A DNA stretch of 64,000 bases from Nitrospira sp. (GTDB lineage: Bacteria; Nitrospirota; Nitrospiria; Nitrospirales; Nitrospiraceae), in the NCBI GenBank assembly GCA_018242765.1, contig JAFEBH010000002.1:124001-188000 (forward strand), in the 5' to 3' direction. Numbering within the stretch: position 1 is the first letter of the stretch; each line of letters opens with the position of its first letter. Positions 44,707 to 54,778 of this stretch are shown here, in pieces. The notes under the pieces are model-generated. The model searched no databases, was not told the origin of the DNA, and worked only from the letters and a program-made list of their open reading frames with translations. Made by a program: the position numbers and the translations under genes.

Positions 44707-45834
44707 ATGGTCTGGGACCCAAAAGATCCGTGGGGCAAGAAGCCTGATCCGCTTGAAGACGCGCTGAAGCAGGCACAGTCTCAGCTCAAAGATCTCATCC
44801 CCCCGGGTGGGCTCAAAAGCCTCTTACCTTCCGGCGGAGTCTTGAATCTTGTCATTGCTGCGGTGGTGATCTTGTTCATCTGGCAAGCAGTGTTTATCGT
44901 CGCGCCGGATGAAGAAGGTGTCGTTAAGCGATTTGGTGTACCGGTTCGAACCGTCGAGCCAGGTCCCCACTTCAAGATTCCCTTCGCTGAAACCGTCCTC
45001 CAGCCAAAGGTCGCCAAACTCTATCGTGTCGAGGTCGGCTTCCGCACCAGTCAACAGGGTCGCCAACAAATGGTGCCGCAAGAAGCCTTGATGTTGACCG
45101 GTGATATGAACATCTTAGCGATCGAGTTTATCGTGCAATATAAGATCAAAGAAGCCGGCGAGTTCCTGTTCAACGTCGCGGATATCCATGAGACCATCGG
45201 CAAGGCAGCGGAAGCCTCCATGCGGGAAGTAGTTGGCAAGAGTAAGATCGACGAAGCCTTGACCACAGGCAAGGCCGAGATTCAGCAGGGTACGATGACG
45301 TTACTGCAAACGATTCTGGATCAGTACCACTCCGGTGTGCAGATTGCCGCCGTACAGCTGCAAGACGTCGATCCACCGGAAGCAGTTGCAGCCGCGTTCA
45401 AAGACGTGACGAACGCCAAGGAAGACCGGGAAAAACTCATCAATCAAGCTCAAGGATATCGCAACGACATCATCCCGAAGGCAAAAGGTGAAGCCGCAGA
45501 ACTCGTCAACCGCGCCAAAGGATTTGCCCAAGCCCGCATGAATCGCGCACAAGGTGAGGCCAATCGCTTTCTGGCCACGTTAAAAGAGTACAACCAATCG
45601 AAAGATGTCATCAGTAAGCGAATCTATATAGAAACAATGGAGGAAATCCTCCCCAATATGGAAAAGATCATCATTGATGGGAAAGGGGGCGAGCGCTTGC
45701 TCCCGTACCTTCCGCTGGATCGCCGTTCAAAGCCGACATCCGTGAGCGGAACTAAGGCCAGCTCACAGCTTGAGGGCGAGGAATCCCGGGCAGAACCATC
45801 TCCCACACTAAAATCCAGAGGGTCTCGGCCATGA
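44707..45834 (+). CDS. hflK: FtsH protease modulator HflK
   Basis: 375 aa. The N-terminus WDPKDPWGKKPDPLEDALKQAQ is polar. A transmembrane helix follows at about 45-62 (LNLVIAAVVILFIWQAVFIV). The SPFH/Band 7 domain starts VAPDEEGVVKRFGVPV, then RVEVGFR and so on. The C-terminal region is a long Ala-rich helix. With HflC it forms a membrane cage around FtsH. It overlaps hflC by ATGA. Confidence 0.93.
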   Translation: MVWDPKDPWGKKPDPLEDALKQAQSQLKDLIPPGGLKSLLPSGGVLNLVIAAVVILFIWQAVFIVAPDEEGVVKRFGVPVRTVEPGPHFKIPFAETVLQPKVAKLYRVEVGFRTSQQGRQQMVPQEALMLTGDMNILAIEFIVQYKIKEAGEFLFNVADIHETIGKAAEASMREVVGKSKIDEALTTGKAEIQQGTMTLLQTILDQYHSGVQIAAVQLQDVDPPEAVAAAFKDVTNAKEDREKLINQAQGYRNDIIPKAKGEAAELVNRAKGFAQARMNRAQGEANRFLATLKEYNQSKDVISKRIYIETMEEILPNMEKIIIDGKGGERLLPYLPLDRRSKPTSVSGTKASSQLEGEESRAEPSPTLKSRGSRP

Positions 45835-46691
45835 CCAAGCAGGGGTTGGTGCTGACACTTCTGGCCGTGATTATCGCATTATTCGTCCTCGGAGCCTCTC
45901 CGCTCTTCGTTGTTGACGTCATCCAGACCGCAATTGTCGTCCAACTCGGGAAACCCGTTCGAAACATCACCGAACCGGGGCTCTACATGAAGGTCCCCTT
46001 CGTCCAAGAGGTCACCTACTTCGACAAACGGCTGTTGGATTATGACTCAAACGCCCAGGACGTTATTACTTCGGACAAGAAGACCTTGCTCCTCGATAAC
46101 TTCGCGAAGTGGCGGATCACGGATCCCCTGAAAGTCTATCAAGCATTCCAAAGCCAGCGCGGTGCCCTGCAACGGTTGCACGACATCATCTATTCTGAGT
46201 TGCGCGTCGAGGTCGGCCGGCACGAACTGCTGGAGATTGTGTCGAGTACACGAGCCGATATCATGAAAGTCGTCACCGAACGTGCAAAAGAAAAGGCCGC
46301 AGCGTACGGCATCGACATTCAGGATGTGCGGATCAAGCGAGCCGATTTGCCGGAACAGAACGAGAAGGCTGTCTTCGCGCGCATGCAAGCGGAACGGGAG
46401 CGCCAAGCCAAACAATATCGAGCCGAAGGCGCGGAGGAAGCACAGAAGATTCGATCAGAAGCGGAAAAAGACCGTGAAATTATCCTCGCCCAAGCTTATA
46501 AAGAGTCGGAAGAACTTCGTGGAGCCGGCGACGCCAAAGCGTTTCGAGTCTACGCCGACGCCTACCGACAGGACCTGAAGTTCTTCGAGTTTACGCGTTC
46601 AATGGAAGCCTATAAGAGCGCGTTCAAGGATGGTTCAACGCTGGTGATGAGTCCGGATTCAGAATTCTTCCGATATCTGAAACAGCGCTGA
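45831..46691 (+). CDS. hflC: FtsH protease modulator HflC
   Basis: 286 aa. A transmembrane helix near residues 5-25 is followed by the SPFH domain (QTAIVVQLGKPVRNITEPGLYMKVPFVQEV, then DKKTLLLDNFAKWRI). A charged helix, RMQAERERQAKQYRAEGAEEAQ, comes next, and the C-terminus is FFEFTRSMEAYKSAF. It is the standard partner of HflK. Confidence 0.93.
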   Translation: MTKQGLVLTLLAVIIALFVLGASPLFVVDVIQTAIVVQLGKPVRNITEPGLYMKVPFVQEVTYFDKRLLDYDSNAQDVITSDKKTLLLDNFAKWRITDPLKVYQAFQSQRGALQRLHDIIYSELRVEVGRHELLEIVSSTRADIMKVVTERAKEKAAAYGIDIQDVRIKRADLPEQNEKAVFARMQAERERQAKQYRAEGAEEAQKIRSEAEKDREIILAQAYKESEELRGAGDAKAFRVYADAYRQDLKFFEFTRSMEAYKSAFKDGSTLVMSPDSEFFRYLKQR

Positions 46692-46713
46692 CTTGTAACA
46701 GACATAACACCTG

Positions 46714-46834
46714 CAGGATGTTCAAAAAGGCCGTCCTGCAAGGCCTAAGCGAGAAAAGTGGTGAGGCGGACGCTTCGGTACATTGGCCACCGAGCGATGC
46801 CGAGAACAAAGCTGGGGACCTTTTCAACATCCTG
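46714..46834. repeat. Dispersed palindromic repeat, copy 2
   Basis: About 121 bp with inverted ends caggatgttcaaaaagg / ccttttcaacatcctg. The interior ccgtcctgcaaggcctaagcga and gcttcggtacattgg... correspond to copy 1 at 5523-5645. It lies between the convergent hflC and fhs genes, where it may act as a two-way terminator. Confidence 0.75.
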
Positions 46835-48547
46835 CTATGACAGCCCTATAATTTTTCCACTGGTCTCATCAAGGCTGATGCGCTCACCGGCCGGTTTCTT
46901 CGGTAACCCTGGCATCAACTGGATCCCCGAGCAAACCGCGGTTACAAATCCAGCCCCAGCTAGGATTCGGAGTTCTTTGATCGGGACGATGAATCCTATT
47001 GGTCTCCCCTTGAGAGCCGAGTCGTGGGAGAGTGAGAGCGGGGTCTTGGCCATACACACCGGCATGTTGCCATACCCTAATACTTCTGCCGTATCTATTT
47101 GGCGTTCAGCCTCTGGCTCGAATTGAACTCCTGCTGCTCCGTACATGTTCATGGCGATGGCTTCGATCTTTTTCTTGATCGGCCAAGACACATCGTAGAG
47201 ATGTTTGAACTGACCGGGGGTTTGGACTGCTTTGGCCACAGCTGCTGCCAGCTGTTCCGCCCCCTTGCCTCCATCCGCCCAATGGGTTGAGACCGCGGCA
47301 TCTACCGCTCCCATCTCCATCGACTGTTCACGCACCCAGTCCAGTTCGGACCGCGGATCGTCCTTGAACGCATTCACCGCAACAACCACCGGCACCCCAT
47401 GTGCCCGTACATTGGCCACGTGTTGTTGCAGATTGGCGATTCCCTTTGAGAGGGCTTCCTGATTCGGCCCCGTCAGGCTTGTGGGCAACGGTGCACCTGC
47501 TTTTGCCACACCTCCCCCACCATGCAGTTTCAACGCCCGCAGCGTAGCAACGACCACGGCCACAGCCGGTGCATCCCCTGAAACCCGGCACTTGATGTTA
47601 AAAAACTTTTCCGCCCCGAGATCACTCCCGAAGCCCGCTTCCGTGACGACGAAATCAGCACACCTCAACGCAATCGCGTCGGAGATGATCGAACAGTTAC
47701 CATGGGCAATATTCCCGAAGGGACCTGTGTGCACGAAAGCCGGGGTTCCTTCCAAAGTTTGGACTAAATTCGGCTTCAATGCGTCCTTCAGAAGAACCTC
47801 CATGGCCCCCACGCACCCCAGCTCTTCAGCCCTGACCGACTTTCCGGACGTCGTCAGCCCAACGACGATACGACGGAGACGATCCCGGAGATCCCGCTGA
47901 TCCTTTGCCAACGCCAAGACCGCCATGATCTCCGATGCCTCGGTAATGACGAATTGGCCGTGGCGTCCGCCCGCTCCCTCTCCCAGGACAATTTCCCGAA
48001 GGGCCCGATCATTGACATTCAACGTTCGGGGCCAGGTGGTCTTTTGTGGATCAATCGAAAGCCGGTTTCCATGGAACAGATGATTATCCACGAACGCCGA
48101 GAGCAGATTATGACTGGCGGCCACCGCATGAGCATCCCCGGTCAGGTGAAGATTGATCTCTTCCATCGGAATGACTTGGGCACGCCCGCCACCGGTGCCA
48201 CCTCCCTTCACGCCAAATACTGGACCGAGCGAAGGTTGCCGCAACGTAAGAGCAGCGCGATGCCCGAGCCGAGCAAGCCCCATGGCGAGACCGATGGATG
48301 TCGTCGTTTTCCCCTCACCTAAAGGCGTAGGATTAATCGCCGTGACGAGGACGTAGTGTCCTTTGGATGCGGTGTTGAGACGGGTCAAAATCTCCGGCGA
48401 GACTTTGGCCTTATCCCGTCCATAGCAGGTCAGTTCTTCGGCATGGATCCCCAATTGGGCTCCGATGTCGAGAATGGAGCGAGGGGTCACAGATTGCGCG
48501 ATTTCCAGGTCGGTCAAGAGGCGCTCACCCTGGCTAGACTCGATCAC
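46835..48547 (-). CDS. fhs: Formate-tetrahydrofolate ligase
   Basis: 570 aa. It makes 10-formyl-tetrahydrofolate from formate, THF and ATP. INPTPLGEGKTTTSIGL is the ATP-binding loop. LRQPSLGPVFGVKGGGTGGG and GQFVITEASEIMAVLALA, with TEAGFGSDLGAEKFFNIKCR, are highly conserved family segments. The length is normal. The start is GTG; a start a few codons later is possible. It provides one-carbon units and is a step of reductive formate pathways. Confidence 0.95.
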   Translation of the reverse strand: MIESSQGERLLTDLEIAQSVTPRSILDIGAQLGIHAEELTCYGRDKAKVSPEILTRLNTASKGHYVLVTAINPTPLGEGKTTTSIGLAMGLARLGHRAALTLRQPSLGPVFGVKGGGTGGGRAQVIPMEEINLHLTGDAHAVAASHNLLSAFVDNHLFHGNRLSIDPQKTTWPRTLNVNDRALREIVLGEGAGGRHGQFVITEASEIMAVLALAKDQRDLRDRLRRIVVGLTTSGKSVRAEELGCVGAMEVLLKDALKPNLVQTLEGTPAFVHTGPFGNIAHGNCSIISDAIALRCADFVVTEAGFGSDLGAEKFFNIKCRVSGDAPAVAVVVATLRALKLHGGGGVAKAGAPLPTSLTGPNQEALSKGIANLQQHVANVRAHGVPVVVAVNAFKDDPRSELDWVREQSMEMGAVDAAVSTHWADGGKGAEQLAAAVAKAVQTPGQFKHLYDVSWPIKKKIEAIAMNMYGAAGVQFEPEAERQIDTAEVLGYGNMPVCMAKTPLSLSHDSALKGRPIGFIVPIKELRILAGAGFVTAVCSGIQLMPGLPKKPAGERISLDETSGKIIGLS

Positions 48548-48586
48548 ACAGGGGCAGGAGAGGCTCCCTTAGCTCTAAACCCATCA

Positions 48587-49615
48587 TCATTCTAAAATGT
48601 ATTTGGTTGGGTCAAGCGCCTGGCCATTCAGTTTGACCATATAGTGCAGGTGAGGACCCGTCGACAGCCCTGAACTACCGACCAACGCGATGACATCGCC
48701 GCGATCGACTCGCTGACCTTCTTTCACCAAGGCCTTGGCCAAATGCCCATAAAGCGTTTCAACCCCGGACCCATGATCAAGGCGGACCATGTTCCCAAGC
48801 TTCGGGTCATACCCTACTGAAGTCACCCGCCCCTGTGCCGGTGCACGAACCGGAGTATTAGGAGCCGCCCCGATATCCAGCCCATCATGCCAGGCCGGCT
48901 TCTCCGTGAAGGGAGAAACCCGAGGGCCAAAACCCGATGTCACCCACCCCTTCACCGGCCAGATAGAAGGGGTCGAGGCCCATCGTGAGGACCGTTGCTC
49001 CGCAGCCTCCGATAGCTCTGACAAGATGCGTTCCTGGGCCGTGGTTGCCTTTGAGAGCCATTCCAGGCCATCCTTCACTGCAGCAACCGCTTCAAGATGG
49101 TTTTTGGATTCATCAACATTTGCAGCCGAATGTTGGTTGGATCCCCCCTCTCCTCCATCCTTTGAACTTCCCGAACTTGCTGGCCCCACATTTACATTCC
49201 CGCTGAGGCTGGGCATGGTCCCTCCTTCAAGAAGGGGAACTTCCTCACCACCTCGGCCATTCACCATATCGCCTGATTTCGGAACTTCTATCCCCAGCAT
49301 GACCCGAAGCCGTTGATTGACCTCATTCATGGCCCCAATTCGCTTCTTGAGATCATCAATGGCTGTCGTGAACGCCGCAGTCTGCTCCCGCGCGCTCATG
49401 GCTTCAGAGCGGAACGCCGAGAGTTCCCATACCTCTCCCGTTCTCACGACATAGTGGGAAACGACGAGCAGATCGGCAACAACAAGAATACCAACACAGG
49501 TCAGCAGCGTCCGGAGAAGCTTCTTGGAAAAACTGAAACGCAGCGGCTTTGCCGTGGACCCTCGAAAGACTACGACCGTATAGGTCCCACCGTCTTGATT
49601 CGTTGCCTGAGCCAT
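48587..49615 (-). CDS. M23-family peptidoglycan peptidase
   Basis: 342 aa from the ATG at 49615, preceded by a long G-run (agggggggcg). A transmembrane anchor lies near 30-55 (LLRTLLTCVGILVVADLLVV). A coiled coil covers about 75-105. The C-terminal LytM domain has GFGPRVSPFTEKPAWHDGLDIGA, with H and D zinc ligands, and GLSTGPHLHYMVK with the catalytic HxH. It cleaves peptidoglycan cross-links or activates amidases. It ends 39 bp from fhs. Confidence 0.9.
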   Translation of the reverse strand: MAQATNQDGGTYTVVVFRGSTAKPLRFSFSKKLLRTLLTCVGILVVADLLVVSHYVVRTGEVWELSAFRSEAMSAREQTAAFTTAIDDLKKRIGAMNEVNQRLRVMLGIEVPKSGDMVNGRGGEEVPLLEGGTMPSLSGNVNVGPASSGSSKDGGEGGSNQHSAANVDESKNHLEAVAAVKDGLEWLSKATTAQERILSELSEAAEQRSSRWASTPSIWPVKGWVTSGFGPRVSPFTEKPAWHDGLDIGAAPNTPVRAPAQGRVTSVGYDPKLGNMVRLDHGSGVETLYGHLAKALVKEGQRVDRGDVIALVGSSGLSTGPHLHYMVKLNGQALDPTKYILE

Positions 49616-49751
49616 AATGATCGCCCCCCCTGCCAATTGATCCCAGTAGGTTTACCCGGTGGAGACCGTCACGTTACCGACTTCTCTTTCTCCCGGTCAA
49701 CCCCCCTAAGAGCTGGTGTCCCTTTGAGACCCTCTCAACCACCACCATACG

Positions 49752-50084
49752 CTAAGACACTTCGCTCCGAACCCAGTCAAGATACGGCTGAAATCCTTGT
49801 TCGACCGAAATCGCTATAATTTCAGGAACCTTATACGAGTGAACCGTTCGAATCGCCTCTTGAAGAGGTATGACTTTATCGGAGGTTGTTTTCATTATGA
49901 TAAGCGCTTCTTGGTCGTTCACGATCTTTCCTTCCCACCAGTAGGTTGACCGGACTGTGGGAATGGCTGACGCACAAGCCACCAGCCGAGACCGGACCGT
50001 CAGATCGGCAATTTTTTCCGCTTCCTCTTGGTTCGCCACGCTCACCATGACGACAACAATAGTATGAGCTGATTCACTACCCAT
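49752..50084 (-). CDS. cutA: CutA family divalent cation tolerance protein
   Basis: 110 aa trimeric small protein. VVVMVSVANQEEAEKIADLTVRSRLVACASAIPTVRSTYWWEGKI is the typical first half. LIIMKTTSDKVIPL and IRTVHSYKVPEIIAISVEQGF, then PYLDWV, complete the family pattern. It may bind copper or other divalent metals. The 281 bp between it and the M20 gene (50085-50365) hold no recognised feature. Confidence 0.92.
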   Translation of the reverse strand: MGSESAHTIVVVMVSVANQEEAEKIADLTVRSRLVACASAIPTVRSTYWWEGKIVNDQEALIIMKTTSDKVIPLQEAIRTVHSYKVPEIIAISVEQGFQPYLDWVRSEVS

Positions 50085-50365
50085 AGGCTGGTCAGGATAC
50101 CCAACCAGTCCTTATACAATCAACCATACTCCATACTGACCGCTTTCACTAAACCAGCAACTTCTATGCCCACCCACAGGAGAGGATTTTCTTGCCTCGC
50201 TCTCACTTTCAACAAGTTAGACGACCAAAATTATGAAAACCGAGAAATTGAAGCCCACCATTGCAGCAGAAACGACACAGTCAACCAATTTTTGTGAAAC
50301 CGTGTTCAAAACTGATCCTTGTGGGTACCACTAGCAACCTACACAATTAGAGCTATATCTTAACC

Positions 50366-51733
50366 TTACTTCTTTCCCATTCGTGCTAACTCTTCAAAAT
50401 AGCAAGCAAATGCCTTTATTCCACCAGAAGCTTGTCCCCAATCAAAATATTCATTGGGAGCGTGATAGCCATGTTCCGGCAGGCTGAGCCCCATGAACAG
50501 GATTGGAACCTTCCACATATTCTGCATCGTGACGACCGCCCCGATTGATCCTCCCTCTCGCACGAAGGCTGGCCCTTTTCCAAATCCCGCCTGCATGGCT
50601 CGCTTCACACAATCTACATAGGAGCCGGCAAAGTTCCCCTTAAATGGATGGAGCATCCCCTCTCGCTCCACCTTGATGGTCGAATTGATCTTGGCGACGT
50701 GTTTTTTTAAGAGGGTAAAGACACGTTCCGGCACCTGGTTGGGAACCAGCCGCATGCTGACTTTCAGCTCGGCATGGCCAGGCACGACGGTCTTGACACC
50801 CTGTCCATGGTAGCCACCGCTCAAACCATGAATTTCGAACGTTGGCGAGGCCCAAATCCGACGCAGGACATCGGCAGGATCCTGGACTCGTAGCGACCGG
50901 AACCCATAGGCTTCTTTGAAACCCTTGACTCGAAACCCCGACTTCAGGAAACTCTTGATCTCCGCCTTCGTAGGTTCAACCACGTCATCATAGAAGCCAG
51001 GAATCTTCACCCTCCCGGTTTTTGCCTCAACACAAGCCTGTGCGACCTCAATCAACTCAGCCAGTGGGTTACGAGCCGCTCCTCCAGTGACACCGGAATG
51101 CGCATCTCTCTCTCCAGTGCGTAAGACCAGACGTGCCCCGAGCAGACCACGTAGGCCATAGGGAACCGCAGGCCGCCCTTTGGCGATCCAAATCGTATCA
51201 GACACAATGACTGAATCCGGCCTTGGAACCGCGATACGATCCTTGAGACCCGCCCGGAAATTGGGGCTGCCAATCTCTTCCTCAAGCTCCCACAAGAAAC
51301 GGATATTGATCGGCACCCCTTGTTCGATCGCATACCTGGCACCGAACAACGCCGTAAGGGCCGGCCCTTTGTCATCCGTAGCCCCCCGTCCATGATAGAT
51401 CCCATGATCGTTCCGAAATGCGAATGGCGCTTGTCTCCACTCGGGCTCTTGCGCAGGCTGTACATCCAAGTGATTGTAGATCGTGACGGTGGGATACTCA
51501 GCCCCTACGGTCCAGCCACCTGAAACAATGGGATATCCACCGGTCTCGACAATGTGTGGATTGGCCCCCAAACTGCCCAGATATTGCTTCGCAAGCTCAG
51601 CCATGCGCCGCATGTCCCCCGTACGAGATGAATCCATACTGATCGACGGCACTTCCACCATCTGTCCCAAGAGATTCTCAAACTTCGGCCGCGTCTCTGC
51701 GATAAAGGTCCGCAGTCGTTGCTCATGTCCCAT
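50366..51733 (-). CDS. M20-family metallopeptidase (dipeptidase-like)
   Basis: 455 aa from the ATG at 51733 (aaggagg 9 bp upstream). A longer frame to 51823 lacks one. Zinc-binding motifs are TIYNHLDVQPA and YHGRGATDDKGP, followed by LWELEEEIGSPNF. Residues about 200-330 form the lid/dimerisation domain, and the final His is in PEHGYHAPNEYFDW. It is a cytoplasmic dipeptidase or deacylase of the CNDP/ArgE group, with substrate not predictable. Confidence 0.88.
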   Translation of the reverse strand: MGHEQRLRTFIAETRPKFENLLGQMVEVPSISMDSSRTGDMRRMAELAKQYLGSLGANPHIVETGGYPIVSGGWTVGAEYPTVTIYNHLDVQPAQEPEWRQAPFAFRNDHGIYHGRGATDDKGPALTALFGARYAIEQGVPINIRFLWELEEEIGSPNFRAGLKDRIAVPRPDSVIVSDTIWIAKGRPAVPYGLRGLLGARLVLRTGERDAHSGVTGGAARNPLAELIEVAQACVEAKTGRVKIPGFYDDVVEPTKAEIKSFLKSGFRVKGFKEAYGFRSLRVQDPADVLRRIWASPTFEIHGLSGGYHGQGVKTVVPGHAELKVSMRLVPNQVPERVFTLLKKHVAKINSTIKVEREGMLHPFKGNFAGSYVDCVKRAMQAGFGKGPAFVREGGSIGAVVTMQNMWKVPILFMGLSLPEHGYHAPNEYFDWGQASGGIKAFACYFEELARMGKK

Positions 51734-51858
51734 ACTCGTCGCCCTCCTTGGCTCAATGAGGCTGGGATTATAACGAGGCGAGCATCTAAGAGAAAGCTGC
51801 TGCGGGTTCCACATCAAGAACATGATAGAATGACACTCAATCCAATCAGTCTCTACTC

Positions 51859-52317
51859 ATGATTCGTCGTGCAACTCACCACCTTTTCTGCCTCACACTC
51901 TCCGCTTCGATCATGTCCTCAACCTTGGTCTGGGCTGAGGAACCCACTAGCATCCAACAGATTCTGGAAGAGCCGAAAACCTACCATCTTCGGCATGTGA
52001 CCATGCGAGGCATTGTACGAGACGTGCAGTCACTAGCCCCATATACCCTAGCGAATGGGGATTCCTGTTATGGCGCGTACCTTTTCCGTCTGGAAGAGGA
52101 CGAGGCAACCCTGTCTGTGGCCGTCTTGGGAATCTGTGGCAAACCAGTCGTCCGCGACCCAGCGGTCGAAGACGGTGATCGAGTTGAGGTCAGTGCCACG
52201 ATTCAGGCACCCAGTCACGGAGGAACGATTCTGAGTTTCAAGGGTCCGAAAACGGCGACCGACGAAGAGACGGTCGTACAGGCAGTGGCGGACCGCATTC
52301 TCCCCATCGTCGAATAG
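51859..52317 (+). CDS. Exported OB-fold-like hypothetical protein
   Basis: 152 aa with a signal peptide ending near residue 26 (LVWAEE). The mature part (YHLRHVTMRGIVRDVQSL... to ...VEDGDRVEVSATIQ) has the alternating strand pattern and the V-x-x-x-G-x-V-x-D motif of small OB-fold domains that bind ligands or partner proteins in the periplasm. It precedes lemA by about 107 bp and may share a transcript. Confidence 0.6.
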   Translation: MIRRATHHLFCLTLSASIMSSTLVWAEEPTSIQQILEEPKTYHLRHVTMRGIVRDVQSLAPYTLANGDSCYGAYLFRLEEDEATLSVAVLGICGKPVVRDPAVEDGDRVEVSATIQAPSHGGTILSFKGPKTATDEETVVQAVADRILPIVE

Positions 52318-52423
52318 TTCCTTCCTGGTGTCGGTTATCCTCGCTTTTCTTTACAGCTCCCCGACCCAGCGATATAGTTCCCACAAGTTCCCGACTTCTG
52401 AATACTCGTGCAATGGAGCGCCC

Positions 52424-52984
52424 ATGACATGGATTCCCTTGATCGTCCTGGCAGTGTGCGTACTGCTTGTCATCGGCATCTACAACAGCCTGGTGCGGTT
52501 GAAGGTTCAGTCTGAGAATGCCTGGGCAGACATCGATGTGCAACTCAAACGGCGGCATGATCTCATTCCCAGTCTGGTCGAAACGGTGAAAGGCTATGCG
52601 AGCCATGAGAAACAGACCCTAGACGCCGTGATCTCGGCCCGCAATCGCGCAATATCAGCAACAACTCCCTCCGCAAAGGCGGAAGCAGAAGGCATATTGG
52701 CGCAATCCTTGAAATCCCTGTTTGCCGTAGCTGAAGCCTATCCGCAACTACGCGCGATCGAGAGCTTCACGCAACTACAGGCTTCACTAAACCAAATCGA
52801 AGAAGCCTTGCAGAATGCTCGTCGCTACTACAACGCCGTGGTCCGAGACCTGAACACCAAGATCCAGGAATTCCCCTCCAACATGATCGCGAATCTCTTC
52901 AGCTTTAAAACGCGCGAATTCTTTGAGCTCGTCGATGTTGCAGAACGAGGCGTGCCGAAAATCAGCTTCGAGCAGACACGCTGA
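52424..52984 (+). CDS. lemA: LemA family protein
   Basis: 186 aa from the ATG at 52424 (ggag upstream). One transmembrane helix (3-22) is followed by YNSLVRLKVQSENAWADIDVQLKRRHDLIPSLVETVKGYASHE, the LemA signature. ARRYYNAVVRDLNTKIQEFPSNMIA, with FF and later residues, forms the C-terminal helical bundle. Function is unsettled; membrane-anchored, often found with DUF2207 proteins as here. Confidence 0.93.
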   Translation: MTWIPLIVLAVCVLLVIGIYNSLVRLKVQSENAWADIDVQLKRRHDLIPSLVETVKGYASHEKQTLDAVISARNRAISATTPSAKAEAEGILAQSLKSLFAVAEAYPQLRAIESFTQLQASLNQIEEALQNARRYYNAVVRDLNTKIQEFPSNMIANLFSFKTREFFELVDVAERGVPKISFEQTR

Positions 52985-52992
52985 TTGGCCCC

Positions 52993-54765
52993 GTGACAAG
53001 GCGCACCCCATCCATCCTCAGATCCGGTTTTTTCCCTCTACTCCTCACCCTATGCCTCGTGGTTAGTGTCGTCCTGGTCGTCAGTCCTCCCGCACAGGGC
53101 CGGACGATGGTCATCGAACAGTTCCACGCCGAGATTCAGGTCCTCACGAATGGGGACCTAATCGTCACCGAGACTATCCGACCTCGATTTACAGGCTCGT
53201 GGAACGGATTGAAACGTGATATTCCAGTCGAATATCGAACCCCGCAAGGATTCAATTACACCTTATGGTTGAATCTCGTCAGTGCCACGGACGAACACCA
53301 CGTCCCACTGAAGTATGAGAGTTCTCGCGATCGGCACTATCAAGTCTTCAAGGTCTGGCCGCCGAGTGCTCAGGACACCACCAAGACGCTGATTCTGACC
53401 TACAGAGTGTCCAATGGGCTGAAACACTTTGAAGAGCACGACGAACTGTACTGGAACGTGACGGGCGACGAATGGGACGTACCGATCGAATCAGCGGAGG
53501 CACGAATTCTTCTGCCTGCTGGAGCGACGGGTGTCAAGGCTCTCGCGTTCAGCGGTGCCTACGGAGCACGTGAACAACAGGCGGACGTAGGTATTACCGG
53601 CCCTGAAATTCGTTATCAGATGACACGGCCACTCGGCTTTCGTGAGGGGCTCACTGCTGTAGTCGGCTGGGATAAAGGACTCGTCATCGAGCCAAGTTCG
53701 CTGAAATTGACAAGCTTATTTCTGCGATCCAACTGGCCGCTGGCTCTCCCGATCGGCGTCTTTGGCCTGATGTGGCGCCTATGGTACCTGCGCGGCCGTG
53801 ATCCACATCTACGTCCCATTACGGTCGCCTATGAACCTCCGGGACAACTGACACCCGCCGAGATCGGGACTCTTATCGACAACTCGCCGGATCTTCGCGA
53901 TATCACGGCAACCGTGGTGGACCTCGCCGTTCGTGGATTTGTCCGCATTGAGGAACGACAGGAGCCCCAGCTCCTCGGCCTCTGGTCGAGCACAGGGTTC
54001 TACCTGCATCAAGTGAAGTCCGCCAAGGAGTGGACAGAGCTCAAGCCGCATGAACGGACAATCATGAACGGAATCTTTTCGAACGGCAACGTGACAGTTG
54101 TTGCCATCTCCGATCTGAAGAATCGCTTCTACACCTATCTTGATGGGATCAAATCATCTCTCTTCGACCAACTTCTGAAGAAGGGATACTATGCGAGTCG
54201 ACCAGATCGCGTCAGGTACATCTATATAGCCATCGGTATCGCAGCCGCTATCGCGTCACTCTACGGAGCAGTATTCCTACAGGAAAACTATGGTCTGGCA
54301 CTCCAGACTGGTCTCGCAGCGGGACTGCTCTCCAGTGCGATCATCATGGGATTCGGATGGTTCATGCCCGTGAGAACGATTCGTGGCACGCGAGTGTTGG
54401 AGCAAATACTTGGCTTCGAAGAATTCTTGACCCGGGTTGAGTCCGATCGCTTTGAACGAGTCATGAAGACTTCCCAGATGTTCGAGAAATTCCTGCCCTT
54501 CGCGATGGCATTGGGCGTCGAGCACAATTGGGTCCGAGCCTTTGAGGGCATTTACACGCAACCGCCCACCTGGTATCAAGGAAGACATCTCAAAGACTTT
54601 CGCCCTAGCCGCTTTGTCGATAATCTCTCGCAGATGTCAACCGCAACCGGAGCGGTCATGACCTCTGCACCACGAAGCTCTGGAGGATCCGGCTTCAACA
54701 GTGGCAGGTCTTCCGGCGGATCGTCGGGAGGAGGCTTTGGCGGCGGCGGGGGAAGCGGATTCTAA
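52993..54765 (+). CDS. DUF2207 membrane protein
   Basis: 590 aa from GTG at 52993, 8 bp after lemA. The signal peptide ends near 37. The extracytoplasmic beta-rich DUF2207 domain starts EQFHAEIQVLTNGDLIVTETI. Membrane helices follow near 245-265 and 415-455. A cytoplasmic region and the Gly/Ser tail GGSSGGGFGGGGGSGF end the protein, as is usual. LemA-DUF2207 pairs are widespread and poorly understood. Confidence 0.88.
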   Translation: MTRRTPSILRSGFFPLLLTLCLVVSVVLVVSPPAQGRTMVIEQFHAEIQVLTNGDLIVTETIRPRFTGSWNGLKRDIPVEYRTPQGFNYTLWLNLVSATDEHHVPLKYESSRDRHYQVFKVWPPSAQDTTKTLILTYRVSNGLKHFEEHDELYWNVTGDEWDVPIESAEARILLPAGATGVKALAFSGAYGAREQQADVGITGPEIRYQMTRPLGFREGLTAVVGWDKGLVIEPSSLKLTSLFLRSNWPLALPIGVFGLMWRLWYLRGRDPHLRPITVAYEPPGQLTPAEIGTLIDNSPDLRDITATVVDLAVRGFVRIEERQEPQLLGLWSSTGFYLHQVKSAKEWTELKPHERTIMNGIFSNGNVTVVAISDLKNRFYTYLDGIKSSLFDQLLKKGYYASRPDRVRYIYIAIGIAAAIASLYGAVFLQENYGLALQTGLAAGLLSSAIIMGFGWFMPVRTIRGTRVLEQILGFEEFLTRVESDRFERVMKTSQMFEKFLPFAMALGVEHNWVRAFEGIYTQPPTWYQGRHLKDFRPSRFVDNLSQMSTATGAVMTSAPRSSGGSGFNSGRSSGGSSGGGFGGGGGSGF

Positions 54766-54778
54766 CAGGTGGAATGCG

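Noticed and set aside
44570..44767. A 65-codon frame before hflK
   Set aside because: Overlaps the hflK start in another frame with no ribosome binding site or family features.
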